Origin: Ignelater luminosus
Taxonomy: Eukaryota; Arthropoda; Insecta; Coleoptera; Elateridae
Direction of reading: 5' to 3'
NCBI GenBank assembly: GCA_011009095.1
Contig: VTPC01005851.1
Coordinates: 82,238-146,237, forward strand
DNA length: 64,000 nucleotides
A program made the translations under genes and the position numbers. The notes under the pieces were generated by a model. It did no database searches. It was not told where the DNA came from and saw only the letters and a list, made by a program, of their open reading frames with translations. Each line of letters begins with the position of its first letter. The first letter of the stretch is position 1. Positions 36,180-48,773 of this stretch are shown in pieces.

Positions 36180-39100
36180 CCTACTAGAAAACTAGGGCCG
36201 TGTAGGCCTCTATCTCCTCGACCAACACTTTCTAATTAGTTACATATTTTACAGTAATGCAAATACTTAAGATATGAAGCCCTGTAACTAGGTATTAAAT
36301 ATTTTCTTTTTTGCTAAGAGACTATAAACTGTGGGAAACGAATCATGGTTTTTCATTTATTTAGGTATTCTTGTATTAACTTATTTGATTCAAAAATCAA
36401 AGTTAAATATTAATAAATTGATTATAAACTAAATACAACAATGAGATCAGTATGGTACTATTTTTCAACAATACATACAAGGTGTCTCGCCAATGGGCTC
36501 ACTACTCATAAGCCTGATCAAGAAAAAAAAGGTTCGGTAAATTAACTAAAACATGTAACTTTATAGTGCTTTTAATCTTTAACTAACATCACGAATAATC
36601 TTAAACAGACGTGCAAAAGAATTTCAACACTACATAATGAGAGTGGGAACACAACTATGCTATTTTATTACTTCTTCTAATAAAATAATGGCAAGACAGG
36701 GTCATGCCTAATAAAAATGTCCTAAAAATATAAAATGAATTTTATAGACTTAAAATATTTTCTTAAGTATGAGTTCATTGTTTAGTCATTACAATCAGAA
36801 ATTATTGCTGATTCCTAACACAAGGTGTTAATAAACAACATTGACGAACTGATAGGGTAGATTTCTAAAGATCAGAAGTTTTCTTCTGAACCTGTTGTGA
36901 ATTTGTATGTTATGAAGTAATTGGCATTCAATATTGCCTGCAGACTGTTTAACTTTTGTATGCATCATCGTTATGTGTCAAAATATCAATATTCTATTGA
37001 GAAACATTGTAAGGAAATACCTTCTGTATGTTTTAAACTACTTTTGATTATACAGGGTGTTCTCTGTAATCAAGACATATTAAATAGTTTTTTTATTTTT
37101 CCTCTAGCATTACGTATCTCACTTTCTTTTTTGCCAATCAATGCTGGACTTTTGCTTTTTTTCTCCAACTTATCAATCATTTTGAGTGTATTTTCTTGAA
37201 CTTCATTTTAATTTAATAGATTATTTGTGACGTAAAACAAATTGCATATTTTAAAAGCAGCATTTAATTCTGAATAAAATACTAATTTAGTCATACATAT
37301 TTTTAAAAACTCACATCTCAAACTAAAATAGTTGAAATAGTGATAAAATGTTTAAAATAGAACTTGTAGCGAGTTATTTTTAAAAAGTGAAAACAGTAAG
37401 CTTGTGGAAATCCTGATAGTGCAAAGCCAGTTGTGATAGTGCTTATACCTGCGACACCTGATGATAGATTTTAAATAAACAAGTGTCAAGAAAAAAAAAA
37501 AGAAGATAGACGTATTCAAGCAATTTTCATATAGTACGCCTTGTAGTAAAATGCATGTCACAAGTAACATCAATGGTTTTTTAATTACTTTAGAATTCAA
37601 CAGCGCTGTCTTACCTGTAATAATAAACGTAATTATTTTGAGCGTAATGTTTGCAGTATTGTTGCACCAAACAATTCATTGCCTACAAGTAGGTATAGGT
37701 CATTTCTTTTCATAATTCATAATTTATGTTGGCTAGAAATAAATTTTCCATCGTTAGAAAACAACAATAAGAATGTCTGCACATTTACATTTAATGTTCA
37801 GTCATATTGTTGAATGTTAATATTTATTTCTACGACTTGGCAATGTTGCTCTTTAAGTATGTCATTATGACATTGTGCATCAGAGATTCCATTGCAAGCA
37901 AGGTCTATACGATTGCCTCTGAAATAATAAATTTATTTCATACTGCAGAGGAGAGGCCAAGCTTTTTGTTTTTAATTCCAATTGTTCTCATACATTAAGG
38001 TTAAACTAAATATCAGATGGTTAAGGATTTACTTTACCCTTAACTTTGATTTATTTTAATTTATACACTGGTAGTCAGTTGAAAGTTAACAAATCAATGT
38101 CATTTTTAAAAGCCCTTGTACAAGATTTTTAAAAAATAAAATTGACAAATTACAGAATAATTAAAATGTCAGTTCAGTTACTCTAAAAATTATTTGTCAC
38201 GAAGCCCATATCAAAGTCAAACAGTGTCGATATCAACAGAATCATAGCCAAGAGTTGTTAACCCCATACTGTAACAGTTATTATATGGCATAAATTTGTA
38301 ATTTTACCAACAGAATATTAGCAATATCTTTTATTACCACTTAAATTTTTATTTTTAACATAAGTAGTACAATTTAAATATTCCAAATATGTTCCTTGTT
38401 GAAAGTAATCCTTAATATTACATTGCATTAAACAGTGATAAAATTTCTTCAACCTTTCTTAAAAAAAATTATAATAGCACATTTAATATTTCAAGGTATT
38501 TCTCTAAATATTATTTTTAACTTTCCATTTCTGTTTTACACTCAAGAAATTGTGTCAGATTTATGTTACCATAACTTCAATATACAAATATCCTGGAAAT
38601 TACATTTCAAGCATAATTCCATTATTATTTTTCTTTAATTTATATCTTCATATTAAAGATAATTCTGAATTATTAAGACTATTGATAAGCATTCCTTTGC
38701 ATTCTTTTATTGCAGTTTTATAATTCTGCAATCTTTAATGAGCCACTTCACAAAACCGAAGTATATAAAAATATTTATTATATTTAAATTATTTCAATAA
38801 CTGCTTCAAAACATTACTATGTTCTCAAAGTTTTCATTACATGTCACATTAACGAAGTTTGAAAAAATTACAAATAAATTAATAATGTTGCAATGAACAA
38901 AATGATTGTAAAATTTATTATTTGTTAGGTTATCAATTAAAAAGACATTTCAAATTGACAATTGAAACAGTAGCATTTGTTTTAGTAAAAGACTAACCTT
39001 AAAAATTACAACTGTCACCTAACTTTGACAACCAAAATTGCCACACATGATTATAAAGATTACAATCATTTATGCTTCTAATGGAAAATTAAAAAAAAAA

Positions 39101-39240
39101 TAATATAAAAGTCGAATTAATATATTATTATTTTATGAAAAAACAGGTATGGTGTGATTCTTTTGATTAATAGTCGCACTAATACACATAACATGGAAAT
39201 TAAATACAACAAACACAGTATAACTCTACGTTATCAGCTC
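36180..39240. other. AT-rich intergenic DNA
   Basis: I see no supported coding sequence. Small frames (36921-37199 and 38435-38638 on +, 37352-37600 on -) have no family resemblance. The right end probably includes the SEC61 gamma 3' UTR. One copy of a dispersed repeat lies at 38992-39033. Confidence 0.45.
38992..39033 (+). repeat. Dispersed repeat, copy A
   Basis: The stretch CTAACCTTAAAAATTACAAC, followed by TGTCACCTAACTTTGACAACC, closely matches two tandem copies at 60887-60959. All lie just beyond the 3' ends of minus-strand genes. It could be a transposon end or a shared UTR element. Confidence 0.5.
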
Positions 39241-39243
39241 TAT

Positions 39244-39835
<592 letters not shown>

Positions 39836-40051
39836 TATTTATGACCTACAAAATAATATTGTGATTTTACTATTTATTTCTAGTTTAAACCGAGAATTAT
39901 AATCAAGTTAATATTAAAATTACTATTAGTATTTTCTTTATCTCACAAATTCATTTTTATAATAAAATCTAACATACCTCTTACTGTCAAATTACTTCGC
40001 AAAGTGCCACAAATCACACGCAGTTTTAGCTGGATCTCGTACAACTTGATA

Positions 40052-40104
40052 TACGTCACAACACAATCGGCGGCCACGATGGCAGAGACAGCCGTGACGT
40101 GTCA
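40052..40104 (-). promoter_or_regulatory. Cluster of CRE/UPR-type sites, SEC61 gamma promoter
   Basis: Within 53 bp upstream of the presumed SEC61 gamma leader exon lie TACGTCA (40052-40058), CCACG (40074-40078) and TGACGTGTCA (40095-40104). TGACGTG is the core of the unfolded-protein-response element bound by XBP1/ATF6, and CCACG is the half-site of the ER stress element. Translocon genes are known UPR targets. Use of these sites here is inference. Confidence 0.4.
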
Positions 40105-40721
40105 CATGTTTTGTTTCCAAAACCAAATTATAGCGGATACGCATGCCCGATCCTTGACAGCGGCAAGTTCGAATTTTAAAAATAAAACGAGTAATGTTTT
40201 AGGACATTTGCACTTGCAAAAGGGCATCTTGGTGCAAGTTATTAACTTAATTATATTCAATTTGTGTCGTTCTCCTCTTTCCTTAAATAACATAGTGGTT
40301 TTCAAAATAAACACATCCTGTTTTACATCTTTTATTAATTAGGTGTATGTGTAAATTCAGTTAAAGATAGATAATATTTAATCAAATTAAATCCGCAAAA
40401 AAATAATTTACAATACAAAAGCAATTTCCACAGCTCATTTCCGGTGCCAAACACAAGGGCTTCCATTAACTTAATAACATATAAGTTGTTACTACATACT
40501 TTATCCTCATGGTTATTGCTATCATTCTTTCTCTTTAACCGTTTTGAATATATCTATTGTTGTCTTTGTTTAATGTTAGTTGCATAAATATAAATCAAAC
40601 TACCATAGAAGAGTCAGTGTTTATTCTGATACCGATATATGCGGACATAGTTTGGATTAACTCAGTTGATAGCTGTAAGTGGTAGCGATTGGGTGTTAGT
40701 AAATATACAGGGTAATTGAAA

Positions 40722-40797
40722 ATGAAGAAATTAGGCAGTTGTTTATTATTGTTCATCGCAGCTTTTACATTTGTAAATGCAACGCATTCTGACTGCG
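40722..40797 (+). CDS. NPC2: NPC2-like protein, exon 1 (signal peptide)
   Basis: This exon encodes MKKLGSCLLLFIAAFTFVNA, a classic signal peptide of 20 residues, then THSDC and the first base of a Gly codon. The donor GGTAAGT follows at 40798. Cys25 is the first of the six conserved NPC2 cysteines. The next exon is 8 kb away (48774), and the phase-1 junction restores Gly26. The gene lies divergent to SEC61 gamma across a short shared upstream region. Confidence 0.88.
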
Positions 40798-42009
40798 GTA
40801 AGTAATCTTGAATAATTTTTTATTTGCTTTGTATAAATCTTTATTCAATGTGCGCACTTATTATAGTAATGTAATAGTTACTAAATGAATCACGATAAAT
40901 AACGATAAAAGTTCTTCTTTGAACATTTGTTGATTTGAAATATAAATATATGAGTAGTATTTTATTTGGAAATAGTCTAAATGTGTAGTCATTATAATCA
41001 AAGGACCACTTTTTATAAATATTAATATTTGAATGTTACTAGTGCAAGTTCCACTATACTAATAAATTACGTAGAATCGTTCAGAAAAATGCAAATCTTT
41101 TTAATCAATGCAAATTCATTTATATTCTAAATTTACATTGTTGTTAACATTTAAAAACGTCTTCATATTTTAAGATATCAAAAATTAAAAGCAACCACTA
41201 CAGCATCAACATTACCATAAAAACTTCGAGTTTTTCAAAAATAGAAACAATAAATAACAATGCCATACAATTAATTAATTTAGCCTTCGTTTTCGTTTTA
41301 CGTAGATAAGTAATGCAAAAAATAAGATTACTATCTAAGTATCTACTGTATATAATTACCTTTTTTGTAAAAATAAATCACAACATGACGGAGCAAAAGC
41401 ACATTGAGTTTCTAAGTATTTTACGAAAGACGTTCTTGTTATTACATAATTATATATATTTTTTTAGTTACAGAAAAAAGTTACTTTACAATAACAAATT
41501 AGTATTCCTTTCGTAACAAGACGGACAAGACAACGGTTTTAGCAAAAATAAACCCTGAAATTGAAACAAAAGTTTAAGATTAAATTCTAATATTAAAATG
41601 TTTTGTATTTTTCTCGAATTTTCTTACAGATAAATAATTTGCGCTGGTTTGTTTTTATATTTTAACTCTTACTGTTTACCATATATTAGGACACTTTTTG
41701 CCGTTTTTAACTTCTGTTTTAGTTTGAAGCAAATAATGCATTAATTTAGACAACCTATTAGATTTGTGAAATATCAAAATAAAGCTTGACAGAAATTAAA
41801 AACTAAAACTACATAGATTTATCAATGATGATAAGAGTTTTCTACCTTTTTGAGTTTGGGAATTACTTTTTACTTTTAGCGCTTTTAGTATCCCGTTTTC
41901 CTTTCCCAAATCAGATACATATATAATATCTATCTAATTACGGCTTAAATCTTAGCAGTATTATAGGCCCTAATATTAAGATTAGTAGAAATTAAATATT
42001 GAGAGATTT

Positions 42010-42880
42010 ACGTTGACTAGTCTAGTTGATACAACGAAGAGAATGGAAAAATAATAGAAAAAAGAATTAGAAATAAAATAGAAATATCAATAGAGGATAA
42101 CAAAATGTGGGAATTCGTAACCAAAATAGGAGTAAAACAAGGATGCATATTAAGCCCACTACTATTTCGATAGTATAAGATGAGGCCATCAAAAAGCAAA
42201 AAATAAAATGAAAACACAAAGACTGAGTTATTGGAAATTGCAACAAGCGCAACTGTCAGAATTAATGTTCGCAGATGATATGGCTATATTAACAGAAACA
42301 GAGGAAGACCTACAATTCAAGTTGAAAGTGTTAGATAAGGAGTTAACGAAGATAAGAATGAAAATATGAAAAAAACAAAAAGTATGGTGATTTCAGCAGT
42401 AAACAAACTACAATATATACAAATAAGTAGAAGATTAATTGAACAAGTAGAGAGTTACTATGTATAGAACATAATGGAAAGACAGATAGGGAAATAAATG
42501 AAAAATTGGGGAGACCAGGAAAAATATCTAACATGCTGAAAACGACCTTTTCAGGAAAGAAAGAAATACCCAATAAGATAAAAACAGAGGTAATTAAGAA
42601 AAAGGTCAGACCGTCATTAATATCCAGCAGTGAATTATGGACATTACGGGAAAATATAAAACACGATGAAAATGGAATTTTTGAGAAAAATAGAGGGAAA
42701 AACTAAAAGAGTATTTGAAACACGAGTGACAGGAAAAACAGAACAGGAAGGCCACAAGGAAGATGGGTAAATACGATTAGGGAAGAAATGGAGAAAAAAG
42801 GAATACACTGGGAAGGAGTTAAACAATTAACACAGGATAGGAAGGTTTGGAATACCAAACGGTAGAAAGGTATAGGATTA
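42010..42880 (+). mobile_element. Second RTE-like LINE fragment, degraded
   Basis: Reverse-transcriptase text appears on + near 42060-42150 (MWEFVTKIGVKQGCILSPLL, the GxxQGxxLSPxLF motif 4). At about 42245-42340 the catalytic motif appears as LSELMFADDMAILTETEEDL, with FADD intact. Near 42745-42860 lies a C-terminal GRPQGRWVNTIREEME-type stretch, split by frameshifts. The 3' part keeps the usual ending EGVKQLTQDRKVWNT. Order and motifs fit an RTE/Bov-B-like LINE. Endonuclease is absent and there are many stops, so it is a 5'-truncated, inactive copy. Confidence 0.65.
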
Positions 42881-43089
42881 TAAGTATAATAAAGTTGAGT
42901 TTGGGAATTATTTTTTACTTTTAATACCTCTTTCCCCTTCTCAAATCAGATATAACCTATATATATTTAATTACAGCTGAAATTTTAGTATTGTAGGCCC
43001 TAATATTAAAATTAACAGGAATTAAATATTGAAAGACCTCTTTCCTAATTTATTGTTTGTATAAAAGTCATATCATGCCAAAATCGATT

Positions 43090-45130
43090 AATTAGGGTTA
43101 ATCCAACCGCCGACATCATCTTCGTTGTTGATTCCTGCAGTGTAGGAGCCGTTTGTAACTTCTCTTCGGCCCGACGTAGTTAAAGTTCTTGGTTGAAAAT
43201 CTACATACCTCGTCTGGTAAAGTAATTATTATGTCAAAACTGACAACGATGCGGGATTTTAGGCATTTATTCTTGTTAATTCTACGATATTTACCACAAA
43301 GGATGTTGTCAAAATATGTCAAAATGTCATCGAAACGACGATCTGAAAAAATGATTGAGAATAATTCTTCTCGTATCGTTGTACCGTATCGAAAGTTCAG
43401 AATTCCACTACTGGTTGCAAGCATATAGCAAAAAACAAAAAAAAACCGGAGACTGTCTGAATGGCAACAGCAACACGATTCGGGGAAATCAATGAACTCA
43501 GAGTGGCTTATAACAATCCCAGGACCATGAATAGAATCAAGCCCAAAAACCATTTTACCATGAAGTTTATCTTAAGCTTTAGGACAGGCATCTCTAGCTT
43601 TCTTCCATTCTCAAAAACTCTCAATTTTTCAGAGTCAAAACGCTGACATAGTAAATAGAGCAAAGAAACTCCACTTATTGTTTGTACTGCTTTGTTACAT
43701 AACCATCAGGCTCTCTTTATCCTACAAGAATACTTTTGGATCTACAATTGTCAAGTGTCAGCCTTCTGAATCTTAATTCAAGATGATATGAAAAGCAGGA
43801 ATAAAATAAATTTCTGATCAGACGTCCCACCGATCTACGGTTCTTAGATAATATGACTGCTTCATACGCCGAAACTCGAGGGCGCCATTACCAAATTACG
43901 ATAGCTCACTGTTTGAGTTGAGATAGTTATGAATTCAATATTTGACATCACAGTATTCAAGTCTTCTAATTTTGGCAACAGCGCGTTAGCAAAGGGTTTC
44001 CGTGTTTCAGCGAATCAGCCTCATGAAATAGTCTGGAGAAAGAAGTAAAGATGACAAAACTAATCAGTTTTTAATCGTCTAGAATCTCGGGAAGTTTAGC
44101 AAATCGAGAAAAATTGGTTTTGAGTTCCAGGAACCAGAAAATGGCAAAGCCTACTCGTCTTCTTATGTATACACTTTATCATAATTATTATTTCTAATTG
44201 GTAGAAAATGAGAGACGTGTGAACTGAATTGCTGATAACTGTATTCATCCTTTAGTAAACTCCGAAACTTATCGCTAGAAGTCGTTGTCTTCTTTGGGAT
44301 TGCCTATAAACAAAAAAATCAATTCAAGCTCTGGTGTAACTAATGGTGAGAAAATCAGAAATTTGAGTACACATGCTATGATACTAAGATTTGATTTCCA
44401 GCGAGCCTAATTATCTTTTGCTATCTAGAAAGGCTTTAGATTTAGAATAAAATGAGAATCTATAACCAAGTATTAGTTTGAAAACCACAAATTAGAGTTT
44501 CAAAATTTTAATCTCTAATGAAAAATCTATGAAGAGATCTTTTTCGACATAAAAAGCAAAGTGGTTTAAGATGAACAACAACCTACCGATGTGTTTGATG
44601 GTACTTTGTCTTCAAAAAATATTTTATGTAGATATGAACAAGCATTTCAAAGACTCAAAGTCCCACTTCTCTGGAATTCTAAGCACCATCTAAGCCTTCA
44701 TCTGTGAAAACCATCACGCATGACAGCCATTAAGAAATTTTTGAGTAAATGTAGAAACCTAAACATTTTTTACCATTTTCATTGCGATATTATCATGCAG
44801 TCTTCATCCCAGGGTACTGCCACAAAGATTTAATATTCTTTGCTATTAAACATTCTTACACTCTTCAAGTAACTGGAAGGTGTCACAACGGTTACGACTA
44901 TCGAGTCTCAGATTTTTATATGTTTATAAGACAAGCAAAGTTGATTTCTATCGATTTGCAAAAATTCTGTAAGTTGTCCGTTCCTACCAACTCGTGCCTT
45001 ATAGCAGCAGAATATCTCTTTGTGATGTTCAAGATCTTGAATTAATCTTTCATTCAGATTCCTACCATACTGTGATGAAACCCAACTATAGCTGGCTTAT
45101 AAGAATAAATACAAGCTTGATAGGCCTGGT
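43090..45130 (-). other. Unassigned, partly hydrophobic degenerate coding block
   Basis: Base composition is more balanced than in neighbouring intron DNA. The minus strand keeps long frames, including 43116-43553. After one frame change, hydrophobic segments appear (WFLGLILFMVLGLL near 43540, and FFFVFCYMLATSSG near 43430). Further upstream are LERLIQDLEHH-like and VGRNGQLTEFLQIDRNQLCL stretches near 44960-45050. This could be a dead membrane-protein gene, for example a chemoreceptor-type pseudogene, or an old element. I cannot name a family. Confidence 0.25.
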
Positions 45131-45169
45131 AGAATTACATACTCAATTTTCGCTTACTTACGAACCAAA

Positions 45170-45365
45170 ACTTGGACCGCAGATGGTCTGGTAGAGAGCA
45201 AAATCCGATTGCGACCCACCCCGGGTGACCTGGTGTAGAATAAAACCCGACTTTGGATCGCAGCAAGTGACCTGATAAAGCAAAGATCAAATCTAGGCAA
45301 GAGCAGCTGGCCTGATAAAGGGCAGAGTCCGATATTAGACTACCTCTGCTGACAGGATAGATAAA
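45170..45365 (-). repeat. Degenerate ~43 bp tandem repeats at the LINE 3' end
   Basis: Four units are recognisable by recurring GACCTGATAAAG-type starts (45229, 45270, 45311 and 45350) and a middle resembling AAAACCCGACTTTGGATCGC. Units differ from each other by about a quarter of positions. They begin exactly where the Jockey-like reverse transcriptase frame fades, so I read them as its 3' untranslated repeats. Confidence 0.5.
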
Positions 45366-46640
45366 ACCCGATTGTGAGGGGCCTGTTGTAAAGGACAGGT
45401 GGGAATCTCGGCGGCTCGAAGCTTAAAGAGAAGGCCCTCGTGCCAAACCTTGTCGAAGGCTCTCTCGATGTCTAGGAACGTGGCTGTCACCGAGACGTCG
45501 GTGTGAAGACGGACAATAGAGTTCGTGGTAGATGTGCCAGGTTGAAATCCGGACTGATATTCTGGGAGGATATAGTGAGCGTCCAGGTGTGCTTGGAGTC
45601 TATTTGTCAATATCCTCTCAAACACTTTACCTAGAACGTTAAGAAAGTAGATAAGTCGGTAAGATGTTGGTGGGTTTTCCTGGTTTGTGGATCATGACCA
45701 CCTACTGCCAATTCTAGCTGTAGACGGCAGGTGTCGGAGGGCTCTTCTTGTGAGGGAATCGTTCCCCGGGACGAAATTCTTACCGGAAGCGAGTGTCTTG
45801 GCGGTTTCCTCTTCGAGAATGGGGCTAATGATATCCAGGAGGAGGTCTGCGGGATCCGGAAGTGGGATATAAAGGCGGGCAGCGATATTGGAATCGAGGC
45901 AGACGTCATAGTTGACTGTGGGGAGGGCTTTAGCATCAAACAGTGGGTCGTCTGGAGGTTGGTGGACTTTTCGGACATCGACGAAGGTATTCGTCTTGTC
46001 TAGAGGATCGGCTGTTATGGTGCCGTTTTGGCTTAGATGGGATTCCTCGATAGCTTTCTGTCGGTGAGAACTTTAACTTTGTGTGCCGTCTCGATGATTC
46101 AGGCTACTTTATCAGTGGGTCAGTGGGTTTTCATTGTGTTTTCACCACTGAATCGTAGGTACAGACGTATTCTCTGTATACTCGTCGCTTTTCACGAATG
46201 ATTTCGCGGAGAAAAGCGGGTTTGACTCCTGGGATCGACGGTACTCTCGGGTACGGATACTTGAACGGCTTCTTGGATGACTGAGGTGGACGTTGGCTTC
46301 GATGTCTTCGATTCTGTTTAGAGATGTATCTTGGGGAAGGTTGCTTTCTACCTGAACGTGAAACTGTTCCCAACAGAAGTTGTTCCAATCTCTGATGGTT
46401 CGACGGGCGTTCTGGGAAATCTAGACCTGAAATAGGATGAAGTCGGTGACAAGTGTCAGATGGTCAGAGGCGATAGGAGCGTCAATAATAGCTGGAGTCT
46501 TGAAGTGAGGAATTAGGACGTCGGTGACGATGATGTGGTTCAGAATGGAGTTATTTAGGCGGTGAGATATGTGGGCGTTCGCTGAGAATTCCGAACAGCG
46601 GAAGCCTGAGGAGGCAGCTAGAAAGTTTTTTCAAAATTTT
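45335..46640 (-). mobile_element. Jockey-like LINE fragment (endonuclease end plus RT)
   Basis: On the minus strand the endonuclease C-terminus (LNNSILNHIIVTDVLIPHFK, then APIASDHLTLVTDF) is read at about 46440-46560. A linker follows (46131-46388, with PSIPGVKPAFLREIIREKRR). The reverse transcriptase begins MFERILTNRLQAHLDAHYIL and runs through YQSGFQPGTSTTNSIVRLHT. It then shows the catalytic-A motif TATFLDIERAFDKVWHEGLL (45425-45490) before it breaks off. The palm with the FADD motif is missing, so it is truncated on both sides. The motif style is that of the Jockey clade. It is higher in G and C than the surrounding intron. Confidence 0.75.
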
Positions 46641-46645
46641 GAAGT

Positions 46646-47150
46646 GTCCGCAGCTATTTCTGGAGTTGACAAGAATCTGATAAGGCGATTTATATGATCC
46701 TACAAGCAATATCTAGCGGTTTTGATATAAATACGGAGAAATTCAACATTTATTGTTTAGAGACAGTCAAATTATACGTACGATTATATCCGTGGAACTA
46801 CACGAGTCCCACTGTGCATAAGATTTTAATTCACGGTCCGAAAATTATTTTACGTGCTGTTACCAATTGGGCAATTTAACGAGGAAGCTCAAGAGGCCCG
46901 AATCAAAGATTTTAAAGCCTACAGAGAACATTTTAGCCGAAAGACTTCAAGACTTCGCAACATTGCAGACATTTTTAATAGGCTCTTAATTTTTTCCGAT
47001 CCATTGATCACTAGTCTACGAAAATTACCAACGTTAAGAATGAAATCATTCGATCCGGATGTTTGTGATGTGTTAACAGTGGACTTGGATCGGCTACCTT
47101 CGATATCAATACGGGACCTTCAAATTACTGATTCGGATAATTCTGATTAG
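46646..47150 (+). pseudogene. DNA-transposon-encoded protein, C-terminal part
   Basis: One protein can be followed across a frame change near 46855. It starts VSAAISGVDKNLIRRF, continues INTEKFNIYCLETVKLYVRL, then TVHKILIHGPKII, and resumes as LLPIGQFNEEAQEARIKDFK followed by YREHFSRKTSRLRN and SDPLITSLRKLPTL. Proteins with VHKILIHG...LLPIGQ.SEEAQEARNK...SRK.SR recur as repeats in many insect genomes and appear to be transposon products (from memory). I cannot name the superfamily. The relic sits directly upstream of the Jockey-like insertion, which probably cut it. Confidence 0.5.
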
Positions 47151-47599
47151 ATTCATTATTAGCTCTTTGATTTGATTTGAAGAAGAGAGGTAATAAATAA
47201 CCTCATCAACTACAGCAAGCTCCATATGTCTTTTTTATGACTTCTACGAAAATTTGTCAAAACGTGAGAAATTTTTTCTATTGCTGAAGTAGATATTGCC
47301 ACCAGGTTCTTTAAAAAAACAAATTAAGGTACGCCTTTCCGTTACTTTTGAATTGAATGGTTGAAGATTTAAGTATGATTTTGGAAACACGAATGATTAT
47401 CATCCTATGAGGGAGCAAAAAATAGCTTTCGACCATAACAGAAACATTGAATATGCTCCCCTCGCACATTCATATAAGAAAGGCAGCTGAGCTGTTTTCA
47501 GTACCTTCAAACTAGAGAAACTATAGGTAATTAAAATTTTGCTAAACCAGAAAATCTATGGCCATTTAGGAATCCTAAAGAGATTCAATCAAGATCAAT

Positions 47600-48010
47600 G
47601 CCCAAAGACTCATGAACAAAATACAAGGCAGATTTGACTTCAATAAACGCTTCAAAATGATTATTCTGCATCACAAACTATAGAGATACACTGAAGGATC
47701 TAGAATTGAAGAAAAGCGGGTATCTGCGGACCTATTAGTTGTCTTGGGAAACTATCTGCTACAGCTTTTCAAGCTGAAACTTACACCATGGACTACAATG
47801 TGGCCGGGAGTGCTTAGGGAAAGGCAAATATACGCTATTTCCAGATGGATAGGCAGTTTTAAAGGCTCTAAGTTCATTTAATGTAAGTTGAAGCTACTAA
47901 GAAAATATCTGTAAACCCTTCGGAAACAAATAGAGTATATCTTGATGTTGGTACTAAGCCGCGAAGGCGGCGAGACAATTGCTCGCTTAGCTAGAGCGCA
48001 CGGTGAAATG
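47600..48010 (+). pseudogene. LINE RNase H domain relic, tentative
   Basis: The + strand reads YTEGSRIEEKRVSADLLVVL near 47690 and PDGxAVLKALSSFNVS near 47840-47890. The first resembles the YTDGS...(G) opening of RNase H domains in I/R1-type LINEs and the second the SDSQAALKAL motif. A following CxY...AAKAARQLLA segment could match the GNExADxLA end. Frames shift at least twice. Confidence 0.35.
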
Positions 48011-48773
48011 GGAATAGAAAGAATATAAAAGATGGTAAATTGCAGTTATATTTTACTATTTATTGCTCGAGATTTACTCTCGGATTATTTGTGAAATCTT
48101 AAAAAGCGTGTTGTAAATATTAACAATGCATCTAATTCAAAATGAAAAGCATCACACTTTATCGTGTATTTTTTAGTGGACCAATAACTCCAGTAACTTT
48201 GCTGAATTCTTAGTATAGTCTCTAGACTGAAATTAATGCAAGATTTCTGATAAATTACAAAATATCATCAAGAATAACAATGCATACTATCTATCTGTAC
48301 TAGATTAATATATCTGAAAACTATTATTAGACTCTTAAAATCATGAATGACTTCTTTTATAAGAATAAGTTGATAAAGCAATCTCTTATTAATTACACAT
48401 GTGAAAAGTAAATGAACCTTTAATTAATAATTAATAAACACGAATTATCAAAGACCCTTGTACCTTTCTTAATCGCTGAATTATTAGGAAATACATAACT
48501 ATAAATATTAATAGCTAACTGATAACAAAAAATTTCATATTAAAACTCTGTAGAAATAATTAAGAATCTGTATTTGTCTAAATGTTATTTACTGGACAAA
48601 ATGCAAAGACGTCTTTTCTTTCTTAGAATTTGTTATAATCACAATATATAATTATATCATCATTACAAAATTAACTGCGCTGTAGAAATTAATTCTTACA
48701 TGTATTTTTAAAATACCACCGAGGTTAAATGTATCACAATAAATACACTAATAAGAAAAATTCTTTTTTGCAG

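Larger units (their letters stand above)
40798..48773 (+). other. NPC2 intron 1, packed with transposon relics
   Basis: The 8.0 kb interval has donor GTAAGT and acceptor TTCTTTTTTGCAG. About half of it is made of decayed elements: an RTE-like LINE (42010-42880), an unassigned degenerate block (43090-45130), a Jockey-like LINE with 3' repeats (45170-46640), a transposon-like C-terminus (46646-47150) and a possible RNase H relic (47600-48010). The other parts (40800-42000 and 48010-48770) are AT-rich with nothing recognised. Confidence 0.8.

Noticed and set aside
37055..37077. Mariner-like terminal word TACAGGGTGTTCTC
   Set aside because: No matching inverse partner within several kilobases, so probably chance or a solo fragment.
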